Positions 23,137 to 30,743 of a stretch of DNA of 32,656 nt are shown piece after piece. Source of the DNA: JAIMBK01 sp040755975 (lineage in GTDB: Bacteria > Bacillota > Desulfotomaculia > Desulfotomaculales > Nap2-2B); contig JBFLZY010000027.1 of the NCBI GenBank assembly GCA_040755975.1, forward strand, positions 1 to 32,656. The letters are read 5' to 3'. The stretch's first letter is position 1; each line of letters begins with the position of its first letter. The notes below the pieces were generated by a model that saw nothing but the letters and a program-made list of their open reading frames with translations, was not told where the DNA came from and did not search any database. The translations under genes were made by a program, and so were the position numbers.

Positions 23137-24819
23137 ATGCGGAGGGCAAAAAAGAAAGTGAAAGAGGGCAAAACTCCCCGGTGGCCCCGGTTTCGAACGG
23201 CCGGCGATAGCGGCCTGCTTATCGAATGGGAGAATAGAATACATCAAAGAATCAACAGGCAGGTCCAAACTGCCGCGGAAAAAATTGCCGGCCTGGACGG
23301 AATTGTCGAACTGGTGCCGGCCTACCGGACGGTGACGGTTTATTACGACCCCCGAAGGGCGGCTTACCACGAACTGGTGGAAGAGATTAAGGAAAGGCTT
23401 TCGGCCGGCGCTGCCCCAAAAAAGACGCGCCCGAAAACGGTGGAAATACCCGTCTGCTACGGTGGGGAGTACGGACCGGATTTGGATTTTGTCGCCGGCT
23501 ACCACGGCCTCGAACCGGCGGAAGTGGTCGCCCTGCATACAAAAAGCCCGTATCACGTGTATATGCTGGGGTTTCTGCCCGGGTTTCCCTACCTGGGCGG
23601 TTTGCCGGAGAGGCTCGCCACCCCCCGGCTCGACTCTCCCCGGATGAGCGTCCCGGCCGGCTCCGTGGGAATTGCGGGGAACCAGACGGGGATCTACCCG
23701 GTCGCCAGTCCGGGGGGGTGGCGGATCATCGGGCGGACCCCGCTCGCGCTGTTTGACCCGGCAAAAGAACCGCCGGCGCTTTTGAGTCCGGGTGATCAAG
23801 TGCGTTTTGTCCCCATTGACGAAAGGGAGTTTACGCAACTGGCCGCCGGTGCTGAAAAAGCGGAGGAACCGGTGCTGGAAGTGCTTTTCCCGGGCCTTTT
23901 CACCGTTGTCCAGGACCTGGGCAGGTACGGCTACCGGAAATACGGCGTGCCGCCGGCGGGCGCGGCGGACCGGTTCTCTCTCCGGCTGGCGAACATTCTG
24001 GCGGGCAACGACGAAAATGCCGCCGGCCTGGAGATCACCGTCAGCGGACCAACTCTGCGCTTCTTAAGGGATACGGAAATTGCCGTTGCCGGGGCGGAGG
24101 CCACCGTTCTGCTGAACGGCAGGCAAATTCCCTGCTGGTCGGCCGTTCCGGTCAAAACAGGGGACGTTTTGTCTTTTTCCGGCAACAGCGAAAACGGTTG
24201 CCGGACCTATCTAGCCGTGGCCGGCGGGATTGCCGTACCGAAAGTGATGGGCAGCCGGGCGACTTACCCGCGCGCCGCCTGCGGAGGACACGAGGGGCGG
24301 GCACTGGTCGCCGGGGATGTTTTAAAGGCTTATCCGGCCGGGAGCAGGGGCCGGCGGAAAAATGCACCAGGAAAAGTGCCGCCGGAAATGCTTCCGGAGT
24401 GGAAACAGTCGTGCGTCCTGCGGGTTATTCCCGGTCCCCGGGAGGATTGCTTCACCGCCCGGGGATTGGCCACCCTTTTTGCCGCGGAATACGTGGTCGG
24501 CGCCAATTCAGACCGGATGGGTTTAAGGCTGGAAGGCCCCCAAATTGAGCACGCAGGGAAAGCGGAAATCATCTCCGAAGGAACAGTCCCGGGAACGGTC
24601 CAGGTTCCCGGCGACGGAAAGCCGATCATTCTGTTTGTGGACGCGCAGACTGTCGGCGGGTATCCGGAAATAGCCACGGTAATTTCCGTTGACCTGCCGA
24701 GAGTGGGCCAGTTAAGGCCGGGAGACCGGGTGCGGTTTGCTCCGGTAACCCTGCAGGAAGCGTATGCCCTGCTCAGGGAGGGAGAAGAGAAAATAAAAAG
24801 GTTAAGTACCAAGGGATAA
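23137..24819 (+). CDS. pxpBC: Fused 5-oxoprolinase subunits PxpB-PxpC (KipI-KipA)
   Basis: One 560-residue protein joins two subunits that are separate in B. subtilis. Residues about 16-230 are PxpB/KipI: RFRTAGDSGLLIEW, YHVYMLGFLPGFPYLGGLPE, SVPAGSVGIAGNQTGIYPVA. Residues about 246-555 are PxpC/KipA: VLFPGLFTVVQDLGRYGYRK, YGVPPAGAADRFSLRLAN, IISEGTVPGTVQVPGDGKPI. The roughly 20-residue linker has no frameshift. With PxpA it should convert 5-oxoproline to glutamate with ATP. The ATG at 23137 follows GGGAAAGGA; an upstream TTG at 23107 would extend into the YcsI remnant. The first 15 residues are basic and not typical of KipI. Confidence 0.93.
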   Translation: MRRAKKKVKEGKTPRWPRFRTAGDSGLLIEWENRIHQRINRQVQTAAEKIAGLDGIVELVPAYRTVTVYYDPRRAAYHELVEEIKERLSAGAAPKKTRPKTVEIPVCYGGEYGPDLDFVAGYHGLEPAEVVALHTKSPYHVYMLGFLPGFPYLGGLPERLATPRLDSPRMSVPAGSVGIAGNQTGIYPVASPGGWRIIGRTPLALFDPAKEPPALLSPGDQVRFVPIDEREFTQLAAGAEKAEEPVLEVLFPGLFTVVQDLGRYGYRKYGVPPAGAADRFSLRLANILAGNDENAAGLEITVSGPTLRFLRDTEIAVAGAEATVLLNGRQIPCWSAVPVKTGDVLSFSGNSENGCRTYLAVAGGIAVPKVMGSRATYPRAACGGHEGRALVAGDVLKAYPAGSRGRRKNAPGKVPPEMLPEWKQSCVLRVIPGPREDCFTARGLATLFAAEYVVGANSDRMGLRLEGPQIEHAGKAEIISEGTVPGTVQVPGDGKPIILFVDAQTVGGYPEIATVISVDLPRVGQLRPGDRVRFAPVTLQEAYALLREGEEKIKRLSTKG

Positions 24820-24873
24820 AAATGATCACCACCCGCCGAATTTCTCCGCATACTTGAATTAAGTTAGCGCGAT

Positions 24874-26196
24874 TTATTTGTGCTCACCCGCCGCGTAGGC
24901 CTCATCCAGGATTTCGACCACGTGTTTGACCTGCACGGGCGGGCCGTATTTTTCCGCCCCGTGCATGAGCTGCAGCAGGCAGCCGGGGTTACCGGTGGCG
25001 ACTACTTCCGTGCCTGGCGGGAGGTCGGCCATCTTGCGACGCAAAAGGGCCTCGGCCATTTCCGGGTGGGTGAGGTTGTAGATGCCGGCGCTGCCGCAGC
25101 AGCGGGCTTCGTCGGGCATCGCCAGCAGCGTTAGTTCCGGCACCTGCCGGAGCAGGCGCTTGGGGGCGTCGGCGACCCCCATGACGTTTTTCAGGTGGCA
25201 GGAGGCCTGGTAAGTAACCCGGCGGGGGAAAGAGCCCCGCGGTGGGAGAAAACCGGTTTGGTCCAGAAGCTGGGCGATGTCGATCACCTTCCGGGAAAAT
25301 TCCCGCGCCCTGTCCGCGTAAACGGTGTCGCCGGCGAGAAGCTCCGGGTACTCCAGAAGAGCGGCTCCGCAGCCGCCGGCGTTGGTCACCACGTAATCCA
25401 CCCCGGCCGCCAGGAAGGCGTCGATATTCCGGCGGGCCAGCTGTTTGGCGTGATCGCGGCTGCCGTTGTGCAGGTGCAGGGCGCCGCAGCAGCACTGGCC
25501 GGCCGGGGCCGCCACCCGGAAGCCGTGCCGCTTCAGGAGGCGGGCCGTGGCCAGGTTTATGCCGGCAAAAAAGACGTCCGTCACGCAGCCCAAAAAAAGG
25601 CCGGCGGTGCATCCATCCCCCGCCCTATTCCCGCTTTTTTCGCTTTCCCCGTTTGCCTTTGCGTCGGCCAGGATTGCCCTGGCTGTTCTGGCCGGGATCT
25701 CCGGCAGAATGCGTTCCATCTCCCGGACGGCGGGCGGAAAAAGCCTCAGGACGCCCAGCCGCCGGACCGCGGTCCGCAGGCCGGAGCGCTGGTAAAAGCG
25801 CAAGAGCCGCCCCGCCAGTTCCAGTCGACCGGGATATGGGAAAAGAGAGCGCATGGCCAGTTCCTGGAGAAAGATCCCCGCGCCGCGCCGCTTCTCAAAC
25901 CTCTTCAGGCGGTCCCGCGCTTCCTCCACCAGCAGCCCCGGGCGCACACCCGACGGGCAGGCCGCCTCGCAGGCCCGGCAGTCCAGGCAGTCCCAGGCCG
26001 TCCGGAAAAGGCCCGGGGCGGCGGCCAGTTCACCCCGGCTGAAGCCCCGCAACAGCTGGACCCGTCCCCGGGGCGAATCCATTTCCAGCCCGGTTTCCTG
26101 GAAGGTCGGGCAGTTCCGCACGCACATCCCGCAGTGTACACACCGCAAATAAAGCTCTTCCGGCAGCGGGTCCGAAACACCTTTCTTAATAGGCAT
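24874..26196 (-). CDS. glcF: GlcF-type iron-sulfur subunit of a 2-hydroxyacid dehydrogenase
   Basis: The electron-transfer partner of GlcD. The 440 residues carry two 4Fe-4S ferredoxin motifs, CVHCGMCVRNCP (Cys19, 22, 25, 29) and CLDCRACEAACP (Cys70, 73, 76, 80), then two cysteine-rich CCG domains, LFLGCVTDVFF with CCCGALHLHNG and SCHLKNVMG with RCCGSAGIYNL. The ATG at 26196 is preceded by GAGGAAGGGA. It lies 52 bases downstream of glcD, with a palindrome in between. GlcF-type proteins may serve glycolate or lactate oxidation; the LarA-like gene upstream favours lactate. Confidence 0.93.
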   Translation of the reverse strand: MPIKKGVSDPLPEELYLRCVHCGMCVRNCPTFQETGLEMDSPRGRVQLLRGFSRGELAAAPGLFRTAWDCLDCRACEAACPSGVRPGLLVEEARDRLKRFEKRRGAGIFLQELAMRSLFPYPGRLELAGRLLRFYQRSGLRTAVRRLGVLRLFPPAVREMERILPEIPARTARAILADAKANGESEKSGNRAGDGCTAGLFLGCVTDVFFAGINLATARLLKRHGFRVAAPAGQCCCGALHLHNGSRDHAKQLARRNIDAFLAAGVDYVVTNAGGCGAALLEYPELLAGDTVYADRAREFSRKVIDIAQLLDQTGFLPPRGSFPRRVTYQASCHLKNVMGVADAPKRLLRQVPELTLLAMPDEARCCGSAGIYNLTHPEMAEALLRRKMADLPPGTEVVATGNPGCLLQLMHGAEKYGPPVQVKHVVEILDEAYAAGEHK

Positions 26197-26209
26197 AATC
26201 CCTTCCTCA

Positions 26210-26253
26210 AATAAGTTAATAGCCGGTGCCTGGCACTTTATTATTAACTTATT
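26210..26253. repeat. 44-bp nested palindrome between glcD and glcF
   Basis: AATAAGTTAAT (26210-26220) and ATTAACTTATT (26243-26253) are perfect 11-bp arms. Inside them GTGCC-T-GGCAC (26226-26236) is a second palindrome. The glcD stop codon lies in one arm. It may be a transcript-processing or attenuation hairpin, or a REP-like element. A related motif lies at 31734-31748. Confidence 0.75.
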
Positions 26254-27625
26254 GGGCCGACGGGAAAATTTTCCCCGGGTTCAGGATTCCCCTGGGATCC
26301 AGGGCCTGCTTGATTGACCGCATGGCCCAGAGCCCGTTTTCACCGTGTTCCCAGGGCATAAAGGGCGCCTTCATAAAGCCGATGCCGTGTTCGCCCGAAA
26401 GGGTGCCGCCCAGTTCCAGGGCAGCCCGGAAAATTTCGGCCACCGCCTGTTCCACCCGCCGCATTTCGTCGGCGTCCCGCTCGTCGCACATGATGTTTGG
26501 GTGGAGGTTGCCGTCCCCGGCGTGGCCGAAGATCACGATCTTTAAATCGTATTTGGCGGCGATTTCTTTCAGCCGCCTGACCATTTCGGGGATCCGGCTG
26601 CGCGGCACGGTGGCGTCCTCGGAGATTTTGGTGGGTTTAATCCTGGCCACCGCCGGGGAAATGGCCTTGCGCGCCTTCCACAGGTTTTCGGCCTCTTTGG
26701 CCGTATTGGCCACGCGTACTTCCCGGGAGCTCATTTCCCGGCACAAGGCGGCGATTTCGGCGATTTGCTGCGCCAGCACGGCGGCCGGTCCGTCGACCTC
26801 GACCAGGAGCAACGCCTCCACGTCCAGGGGCAGACCCAGGTGCAAATATTCCTCCACCACCCGGATGCTCTGGTCGTCCATGAACTCCAGGGCGGCGGGC
26901 GTAATTCCCCGGGCGATGATAGCGCTGACGGTACGGGCCGCGTCGTCCAGGCGGGGGAAGAAGGTGAGCAGGGTTCGGGTTGCCTCGGGCGGGGGGATGA
27001 ACCTCAAGATGGCCTGCGTGATTACCCCGAGCGTTCCCTCGGAGCCGACGAACAGGCGCGTCAGGTCGTAACCGGAAACATTTTTGATCGTTCGCCCTCC
27101 GGTGCAGATGACCCGTCCGTCGGCCAAAACGACCTCCAGCCCAAGGGTGTAGTCCCTGATTACGCCGTATTTGAATGCCCGGCTGCCGCCGGCATTTTCA
27201 GCCAGGTTGCCGCCGATGGTGGAGGATTTGCTGCTGGAGGGGTCCGGCGGGAAGAAAAAGCCTTTTTCAGCCACGGCCCGGGCAAAATCGTCCGTTACCA
27301 CCCCCGGCTCCACTACGGCCAGCAAATCGGCGGTGTTGATCTCCAGGATGCGGTTCATCCGGGTAAGATCCAGCACAATGCCCCCCTGCACCGGCACCGA
27401 CCCGCCGGAGAGGCCCGTCCCCGCCCCCCGCGGCACCACGGGGGTTTGGGTCTCCCAGGCCAGGCGCAGGACGCCCGCAACCTCTTCCATGTTCGCCGGC
27501 CGCACCACCACATCCGGCTGGCGGCGCCGGAAGGTGGCGTCGTAACTGTAGGCGTAACGCGCCTCGGGGGCGCTGAAAACATTTTGTTCGCCGACTACGG
27601 CGGCCAGTTTTTTAATTAACGCCAT
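26249..27625 (-). CDS. glcD: GlcD-type FAD-linked 2-hydroxyacid dehydrogenase
   Basis: Oxidises D-2-hydroxyacids such as glycolate or D-lactate with FAD, passing electrons to GlcF. The 458 residues comprise an FAD-binding-4 domain (about 40-180, VVRPANMEEVAGVLRLAW, VVPRGAGTGLSGGSVPVQGG, STIGGNLAENAGGSRAFKYG) and the C-terminal FAD-oxidase domain with VIFGHAGDGNLHPN and LSGEHGIGFMK. The ATG at 27625 is preceded by AAAGGAG. It starts 39 bases after the LarA-like gene, so the three minus-strand genes form one operon. Confidence 0.94.
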   Translation of the reverse strand: MALIKKLAAVVGEQNVFSAPEARYAYSYDATFRRRQPDVVVRPANMEEVAGVLRLAWETQTPVVPRGAGTGLSGGSVPVQGGIVLDLTRMNRILEINTADLLAVVEPGVVTDDFARAVAEKGFFFPPDPSSSKSSTIGGNLAENAGGSRAFKYGVIRDYTLGLEVVLADGRVICTGGRTIKNVSGYDLTRLFVGSEGTLGVITQAILRFIPPPEATRTLLTFFPRLDDAARTVSAIIARGITPAALEFMDDQSIRVVEEYLHLGLPLDVEALLLVEVDGPAAVLAQQIAEIAALCREMSSREVRVANTAKEAENLWKARKAISPAVARIKPTKISEDATVPRSRIPEMVRRLKEIAAKYDLKIVIFGHAGDGNLHPNIMCDERDADEMRRVEQAVAEIFRAALELGGTLSGEHGIGFMKAPFMPWEHGENGLWAMRSIKQALDPRGILNPGKIFPSAQ

Positions 27626-27664
27626 CTTAGACTTGCTCCTTTAGAAAACAGGAATCAGGGATTT

Positions 27665-28906
27665 TTATTCCCAGCAGGGGACCAGATTTCCGTCCGCGTC
27701 AAAAGCCAGTTCCACTTCTTTTCCCGGTTCGTACCCGGCGTTCCGGCAAGGTTCGGCCAGTTCCGGGGTAACCAGGAGCTCCTGCAGGTGCAGAGTATTT
27801 TTAATCCAAGCCACGGAACATTCCGGAAGCGTTTTTTTCAGGCTTTTGGCGGCGGCCTCCAGGGCCTCCCGGTCGGTTTCGAAAATCAGGGGGAGCATTC
27901 CCCGGTGAAGATATCCCGTGGTGAGGACGTTCAGGTAAGTGGCCCGGCGGTCCATGGCCCGGATGAGCCGCACCGTGGTGAAGTCGGCCAGGCCGATTCC
28001 GTTGGCGTTGCCTTCGGACAGAGGGGAGAGGCCGCGCACGAAGATTCTTTTGGCCGGTGGGTTTTCCGGCTCCGGCACTCCCTCTATGCGCAGCCGGCCG
28101 ATAACGTTGGTATCCATCCCTGTGCCGCTGATATTTTTGCCCATTTCGTCGATGATGAGAAGATCGGCCCCGGCAAAAGGCAGGTGCGGCAAAAGGGCGC
28201 GCGCCGCCTGGAGCAGTTCGGCCTCGCGGGCCGGAATTTCCCCGGCGGGGATGCCTTCAATCAGCACCGTTTGTTCGGCGGCGTCTTCCACCAGGGCGAC
28301 TCCGCCCAACACCGGCAGGTTTTCCAGGAGCATCTGGCCCATAACATCCAGAGTTTCCGCAAGGCGCTGCGGTGGTTGCTTGTGGAACAGGGTGGCCCCC
28401 GGGACCTTCCCCAGACCCACAACCAGCATCTTCAACAGGCCGCTTTCCCGCTCGCCCCGGAAGGCTGTGTGGGGCTTGATCCGGTTGACTAAAAGGATCG
28501 CGTCCGCTATTTTGGCCCGGGCATCTGTATAAACGGGTAACTTTCCTGCCCGGCCCACTTCCACCACATCGTCGCCGTCTAAAATGGGCGCCCCTACACT
28601 TTCCTCCGTAATCCCCAGGCCGGCCAGCACCGCCCGCCGGCCAGCCACCGTGCCGCCGCCGTGGCTGCCCATGGCCGGTACCAGAAAGGGATCACCGCCC
28701 TGCTCCCGGATAAATTTCACCACCGTCCGCAGAACCGTCAGGTAATTGGCGATCCCCCGGCTGCCGGCGGTGATCGCCACTTTCCTGACGGGGGATAATT
28801 TCCTTTGCGTGAATATGATCTTCAGTGCGGAAAGGGTTTTTTCGACAATTTCTTCAGCCCCGATTCCATGGGCTTTTTCTGGCTTTTTTATGCAAAGTAA
28901 TTTCAT
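27665..28906 (-). CDS. DUF2088 / LarA-like lactate racemase domain protein
   Basis: A 413-residue cytoplasmic protein of the lactate racemase N-terminal domain family. Candidate counterparts of the LarA nickel-pincer site can be seen: His82 in GSHGGG, His146 in RIKPHTAF, Lys159 in GLLKMLVVG and His175 in TLFHK; the Lys-to-His spacing of 16 equals that in LarA. LarA needs an NPN cofactor made by LarB, LarC and LarE, none of which is in the window. First gene of the operon with glcD and glcF. It may be a racemase or epimerase of a 2-hydroxyacid feeding GlcD; DUF2088 proteins are diverse, so substrate is unproven. Confidence 0.85.
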   Translation of the reverse strand: MKLLCIKKPEKAHGIGAEEIVEKTLSALKIIFTQRKLSPVRKVAITAGSRGIANYLTVLRTVVKFIREQGGDPFLVPAMGSHGGGTVAGRRAVLAGLGITEESVGAPILDGDDVVEVGRAGKLPVYTDARAKIADAILLVNRIKPHTAFRGERESGLLKMLVVGLGKVPGATLFHKQPPQRLAETLDVMGQMLLENLPVLGGVALVEDAAEQTVLIEGIPAGEIPAREAELLQAARALLPHLPFAGADLLIIDEMGKNISGTGMDTNVIGRLRIEGVPEPENPPAKRIFVRGLSPLSEGNANGIGLADFTTVRLIRAMDRRATYLNVLTTGYLHRGMLPLIFETDREALEAAAKSLKKTLPECSVAWIKNTLHLQELLVTPELAEPCRNAGYEPGKEVELAFDADGNLVPCWE

Positions 28907-29003
28907 AGTTGTCCACTATCTCTCGCTAATTGGCCGGTTCTGCCTACGGCGGCAGACAGTCGCCCGGGGAAAACTGTCCGTCCCGGATCATGGCCTGCAA
29001 TTG

Positions 29004-29033
29004 ATCATATCATACGCTCTCATTTCCCGACAA
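29004..29033 (-). promoter_or_regulatory. Candidate promoter of the LarA-like-glcD-glcF operon
   Basis: On the minus strand TTGTCG (29028-29033) is followed after 18 bases by TATGAT (29004-29009). The leader to the start codon at 28906 is about 90 bases and contains a TCTGCC/GGCAGA hairpin near 28942-28959. Confidence 0.5.
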
Positions 29034-29082
29034 GGTAAATTGCAGTTTTAAAAATTCAGTCCTAAAACCTGTCCCTTTCCCA

Positions 29083-29088
29083 TATAAT
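29083..29088 (+). promoter_or_regulatory. Candidate -10 for the small membrane protein and ylmC
   Basis: A perfect TATAAT lies about 20 bases before the start codon at 29108. The -35 region is poor, so a promoter here rests mostly on the -10. Confidence 0.35.
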
Positions 29089-29107
29089 GCTAATGGGAGG
29101 TGGGACA

Positions 29108-29446
29108 ATGCTTACCGGGACGCTTATATTCGCGCTGGTGGTACTGGCCATGGTGGGATTATCAATCAGGGAAAGGGTGAAAATCAGCATGCTTCGCGAG
29201 AGCGCGCTGGATTCCTTTCCGGAGACCAAACCCTCGCCCCTTTCCCAGGCGGTGCTAAACCTGGTGGGCCTGGCAGGCGGGATTTACCTGTCGCTGGTGA
29301 TGCTCCTGGAATTTTTGAAAGTGGAGCTGCCCAGCCGGGTTCCGCTCGGCCAGGTCCAGGTGGAACCGCTGGCGGCGCTTTCCATCGGCCTGGCCATCGT
29401 CCAGCCCTTTGTTTTAAGATTGTTTGTGCTGCGGCGAAGGTGGTAA
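29108..29446 (+). CDS. Small membrane protein, 112 aa, function unknown
   Basis: Three hydrophobic stretches are visible: residues about 2-19 (GTLIFALVVLAMVGL), about 50-68 (LVGLAGGIYLSLVMLLEFL) and about 86-107 (AALSIGLAIVQPFVLRLFVL), ending in RRRW. The ATG at 29108 is preceded by GGGAGGTGG; an in-frame ATG at 29087 lies within the TATAAT and is unlikely. Its stop is followed after 2 bases by ylmC, so the two are co-transcribed. I do not recognise a named family. Confidence 0.8.
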   Translation: MLTGTLIFALVVLAMVGLSIRERVKISMLRESALDSFPETKPSPLSQAVLNLVGLAGGIYLSLVMLLEFLKVELPSRVPLGQVQVEPLAALSIGLAIVQPFVLRLFVLRRRW

Positions 29447-29448
29447 AA

Positions 29449-29718
29449 ATGAGGCTTTTCGAGTTGACGGGGAAAGAGATTGTCAACCTTTCCAACGGGG
29501 CCCGCCTGGGTGTGGTCGGGGAGAGCGACCTGGCCATCGACGCGGAGACGGGCCGGGTCCGCTCCATTATTTTGCCCCGCAGGGGCAACCTGCTTAATTT
29601 CTGGGTGGACCGGCAGCAGTTGATCATCCCCTGGGAAGCGGTGCGCAAAGTAGGCAAAGAAGTGATCATCGTTGAAATCGATCAGGCCAACCTTAATTTC
29701 CGGCGCCACCTCTTGTAG
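29449..29718 (+). CDS. ymxH: YlmC/YmxH family sporulation protein (PRC-barrel)
   Basis: An 89-residue protein with the PRC-barrel pattern typical of YlmC/YmxH: ELTGKEIVNLSNGARLGVVG, DLAIDAETGRVRSIILPR, LIIPWEAVRKVGKEVIIVE. Members are sporulation-associated in Firmicutes, function not established. In B. subtilis ymxH follows mlpA directly; here about 13 kb of other genes lie between. The ATG at 29449 follows AAGGTGG. Its last 37 bases overlap the 3' end of the convergent lgt gene. Confidence 0.9.
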   Translation: MRLFELTGKEIVNLSNGARLGVVGESDLAIDAETGRVRSIILPRRGNLLNFWVDRQQLIIPWEAVRKVGKEVIIVEIDQANLNFRRHLL

Positions 29719-30464
29719 CTATTCCGCATCATCCAGTAGGCGAGGGCCATAATTAAAGGAGTGCTGAGCTGGGCGAGGGTGAAAAAACCCAGTCCCCAGT
29801 GGGGAACCACGTAGCCGCCGAGGAGCAGCGGCATATCCCGCACCGTTTCTTCGACTGCCCCCCGCAGCAGCTGGTGATAAAAGACAAAAGACCAGAACTG
29901 GTAGCCTTCGGGCAATTTTTTTTGTTTCAGATAAAAATAGCGAATCAGCAACATTAAAGCAATGGCGGTGCCGATGGGCTGGGCAGGCCAGCGGTCGAAC
30001 CAGAAATCGGTATGTCTGCCCAGCACTTCTTGATTGAAAATGTTGGCGATGCGGATCATTGCGTAGCCGAGAGCAATTCCCGGCACGGCCAGGTCGGCCA
30101 GCAAATGAAAACTCACCCCTTTTCGCCGGCAATACCACCAGCCGGCCAGGGCCCCTCCGAACAGGCCGCCGTGCCACGCCAGCCCTCCCTGGTAAATCTT
30201 GAAAATCTGCACGGGGTCGCGGATGAACCATTCGGGGTAGTTGACCAGCACAAACAAAAGGCGCGATCCCGCAACCCCCGCTGCAATTGCCAGGACGCTT
30301 AAATTCAGCAGGAAGTCTTCGTCCAGGCCCTTCCGGCGGGCTTCCCCGTACAGGTACCAGACGGCGAACAAAAAGGATAAGGCCATAAAAATACCGTACC
30401 AGCGCACCGCCAGCGGTCCGATCTGGAAGGCGACGGGATTAAGGTCAACCAGCAATTTCAACAT
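29682..30464 (-). CDS. lgt: Prolipoprotein diacylglyceryl transferase Lgt
   Basis: Transfers diacylglycerol from phosphatidylglycerol to the lipobox cysteine of prolipoproteins, at the membrane. The 260 residues have about seven hydrophobic helices. Recognisable motifs are FQIGPLAVRWYGIFMALSFL, YQGGLAWHGGLFGGALAG (with the conserved His), IRIANIFNQEVLGR (the RxGNFxNxE signature with Ala for Gly) and LLRGAVEETVRD. Substrates include the LivJ-like lipoprotein in this window. Its end overlaps ymxH convergently. Confidence 0.93.
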   Translation of the reverse strand: MLKLLVDLNPVAFQIGPLAVRWYGIFMALSFLFAVWYLYGEARRKGLDEDFLLNLSVLAIAAGVAGSRLLFVLVNYPEWFIRDPVQIFKIYQGGLAWHGGLFGGALAGWWYCRRKGVSFHLLADLAVPGIALGYAMIRIANIFNQEVLGRHTDFWFDRWPAQPIGTAIALMLLIRYFYLKQKKLPEGYQFWSFVFYHQLLRGAVEETVRDMPLLLGGYVVPHWGLGFFTLAQLSTPLIMALAYWMMRNSYKRWRRKLRLA

Positions 30465-30610
30465 CTCCTATCGCGCATATTGGGCAGGTTATTCGGAAAG
30501 CCCTGGAATATTATATCAGAGAAGAGCGCAAGAAAACAATCCGTGTTCCCTGTTTGAACTTATTGGCCTCAGTGGCGATGCTCCGGGACCTGCGGACGGG
30601 CCGGTGAACC

Positions 30611-30700
30611 ATGACCATGTATATGGCCGGCCGTAAAGTATTTATAGATTCCAGCGCTTTTATTGCGCCGCGAAAATGCAAAAAAGCCCCGGGGCCATAA
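30611..30700 (+). pseudogene. Possible PIN-domain (VapC-like) N-terminal remnant
   Basis: A 29-codon frame reads MAGRKVFIDSSAFIA and then degenerates to a stop at 30698. The segment KVFIDSSAFIA matches the first strand and catalytic Asp of PIN-domain RNases. No further PIN motifs or antitoxin are recognisable within 30465-30743, which otherwise holds nothing I can identify apart from the RBS of the next gene. It may be a fossil of a toxin gene; a short match by chance is possible. Confidence 0.3.
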
Positions 30701-30743
30701 GATTCAGCAGGCAGGTAATACTAAACGTAAGAGGTGAGCTGGC

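Noticed and set aside
25195..26214. 339-codon plus-strand frame opposite glcF
   Set aside because: glcF has two intact 4Fe-4S motifs and CCG domains on the other strand; the plus-strand frame is a composition effect.
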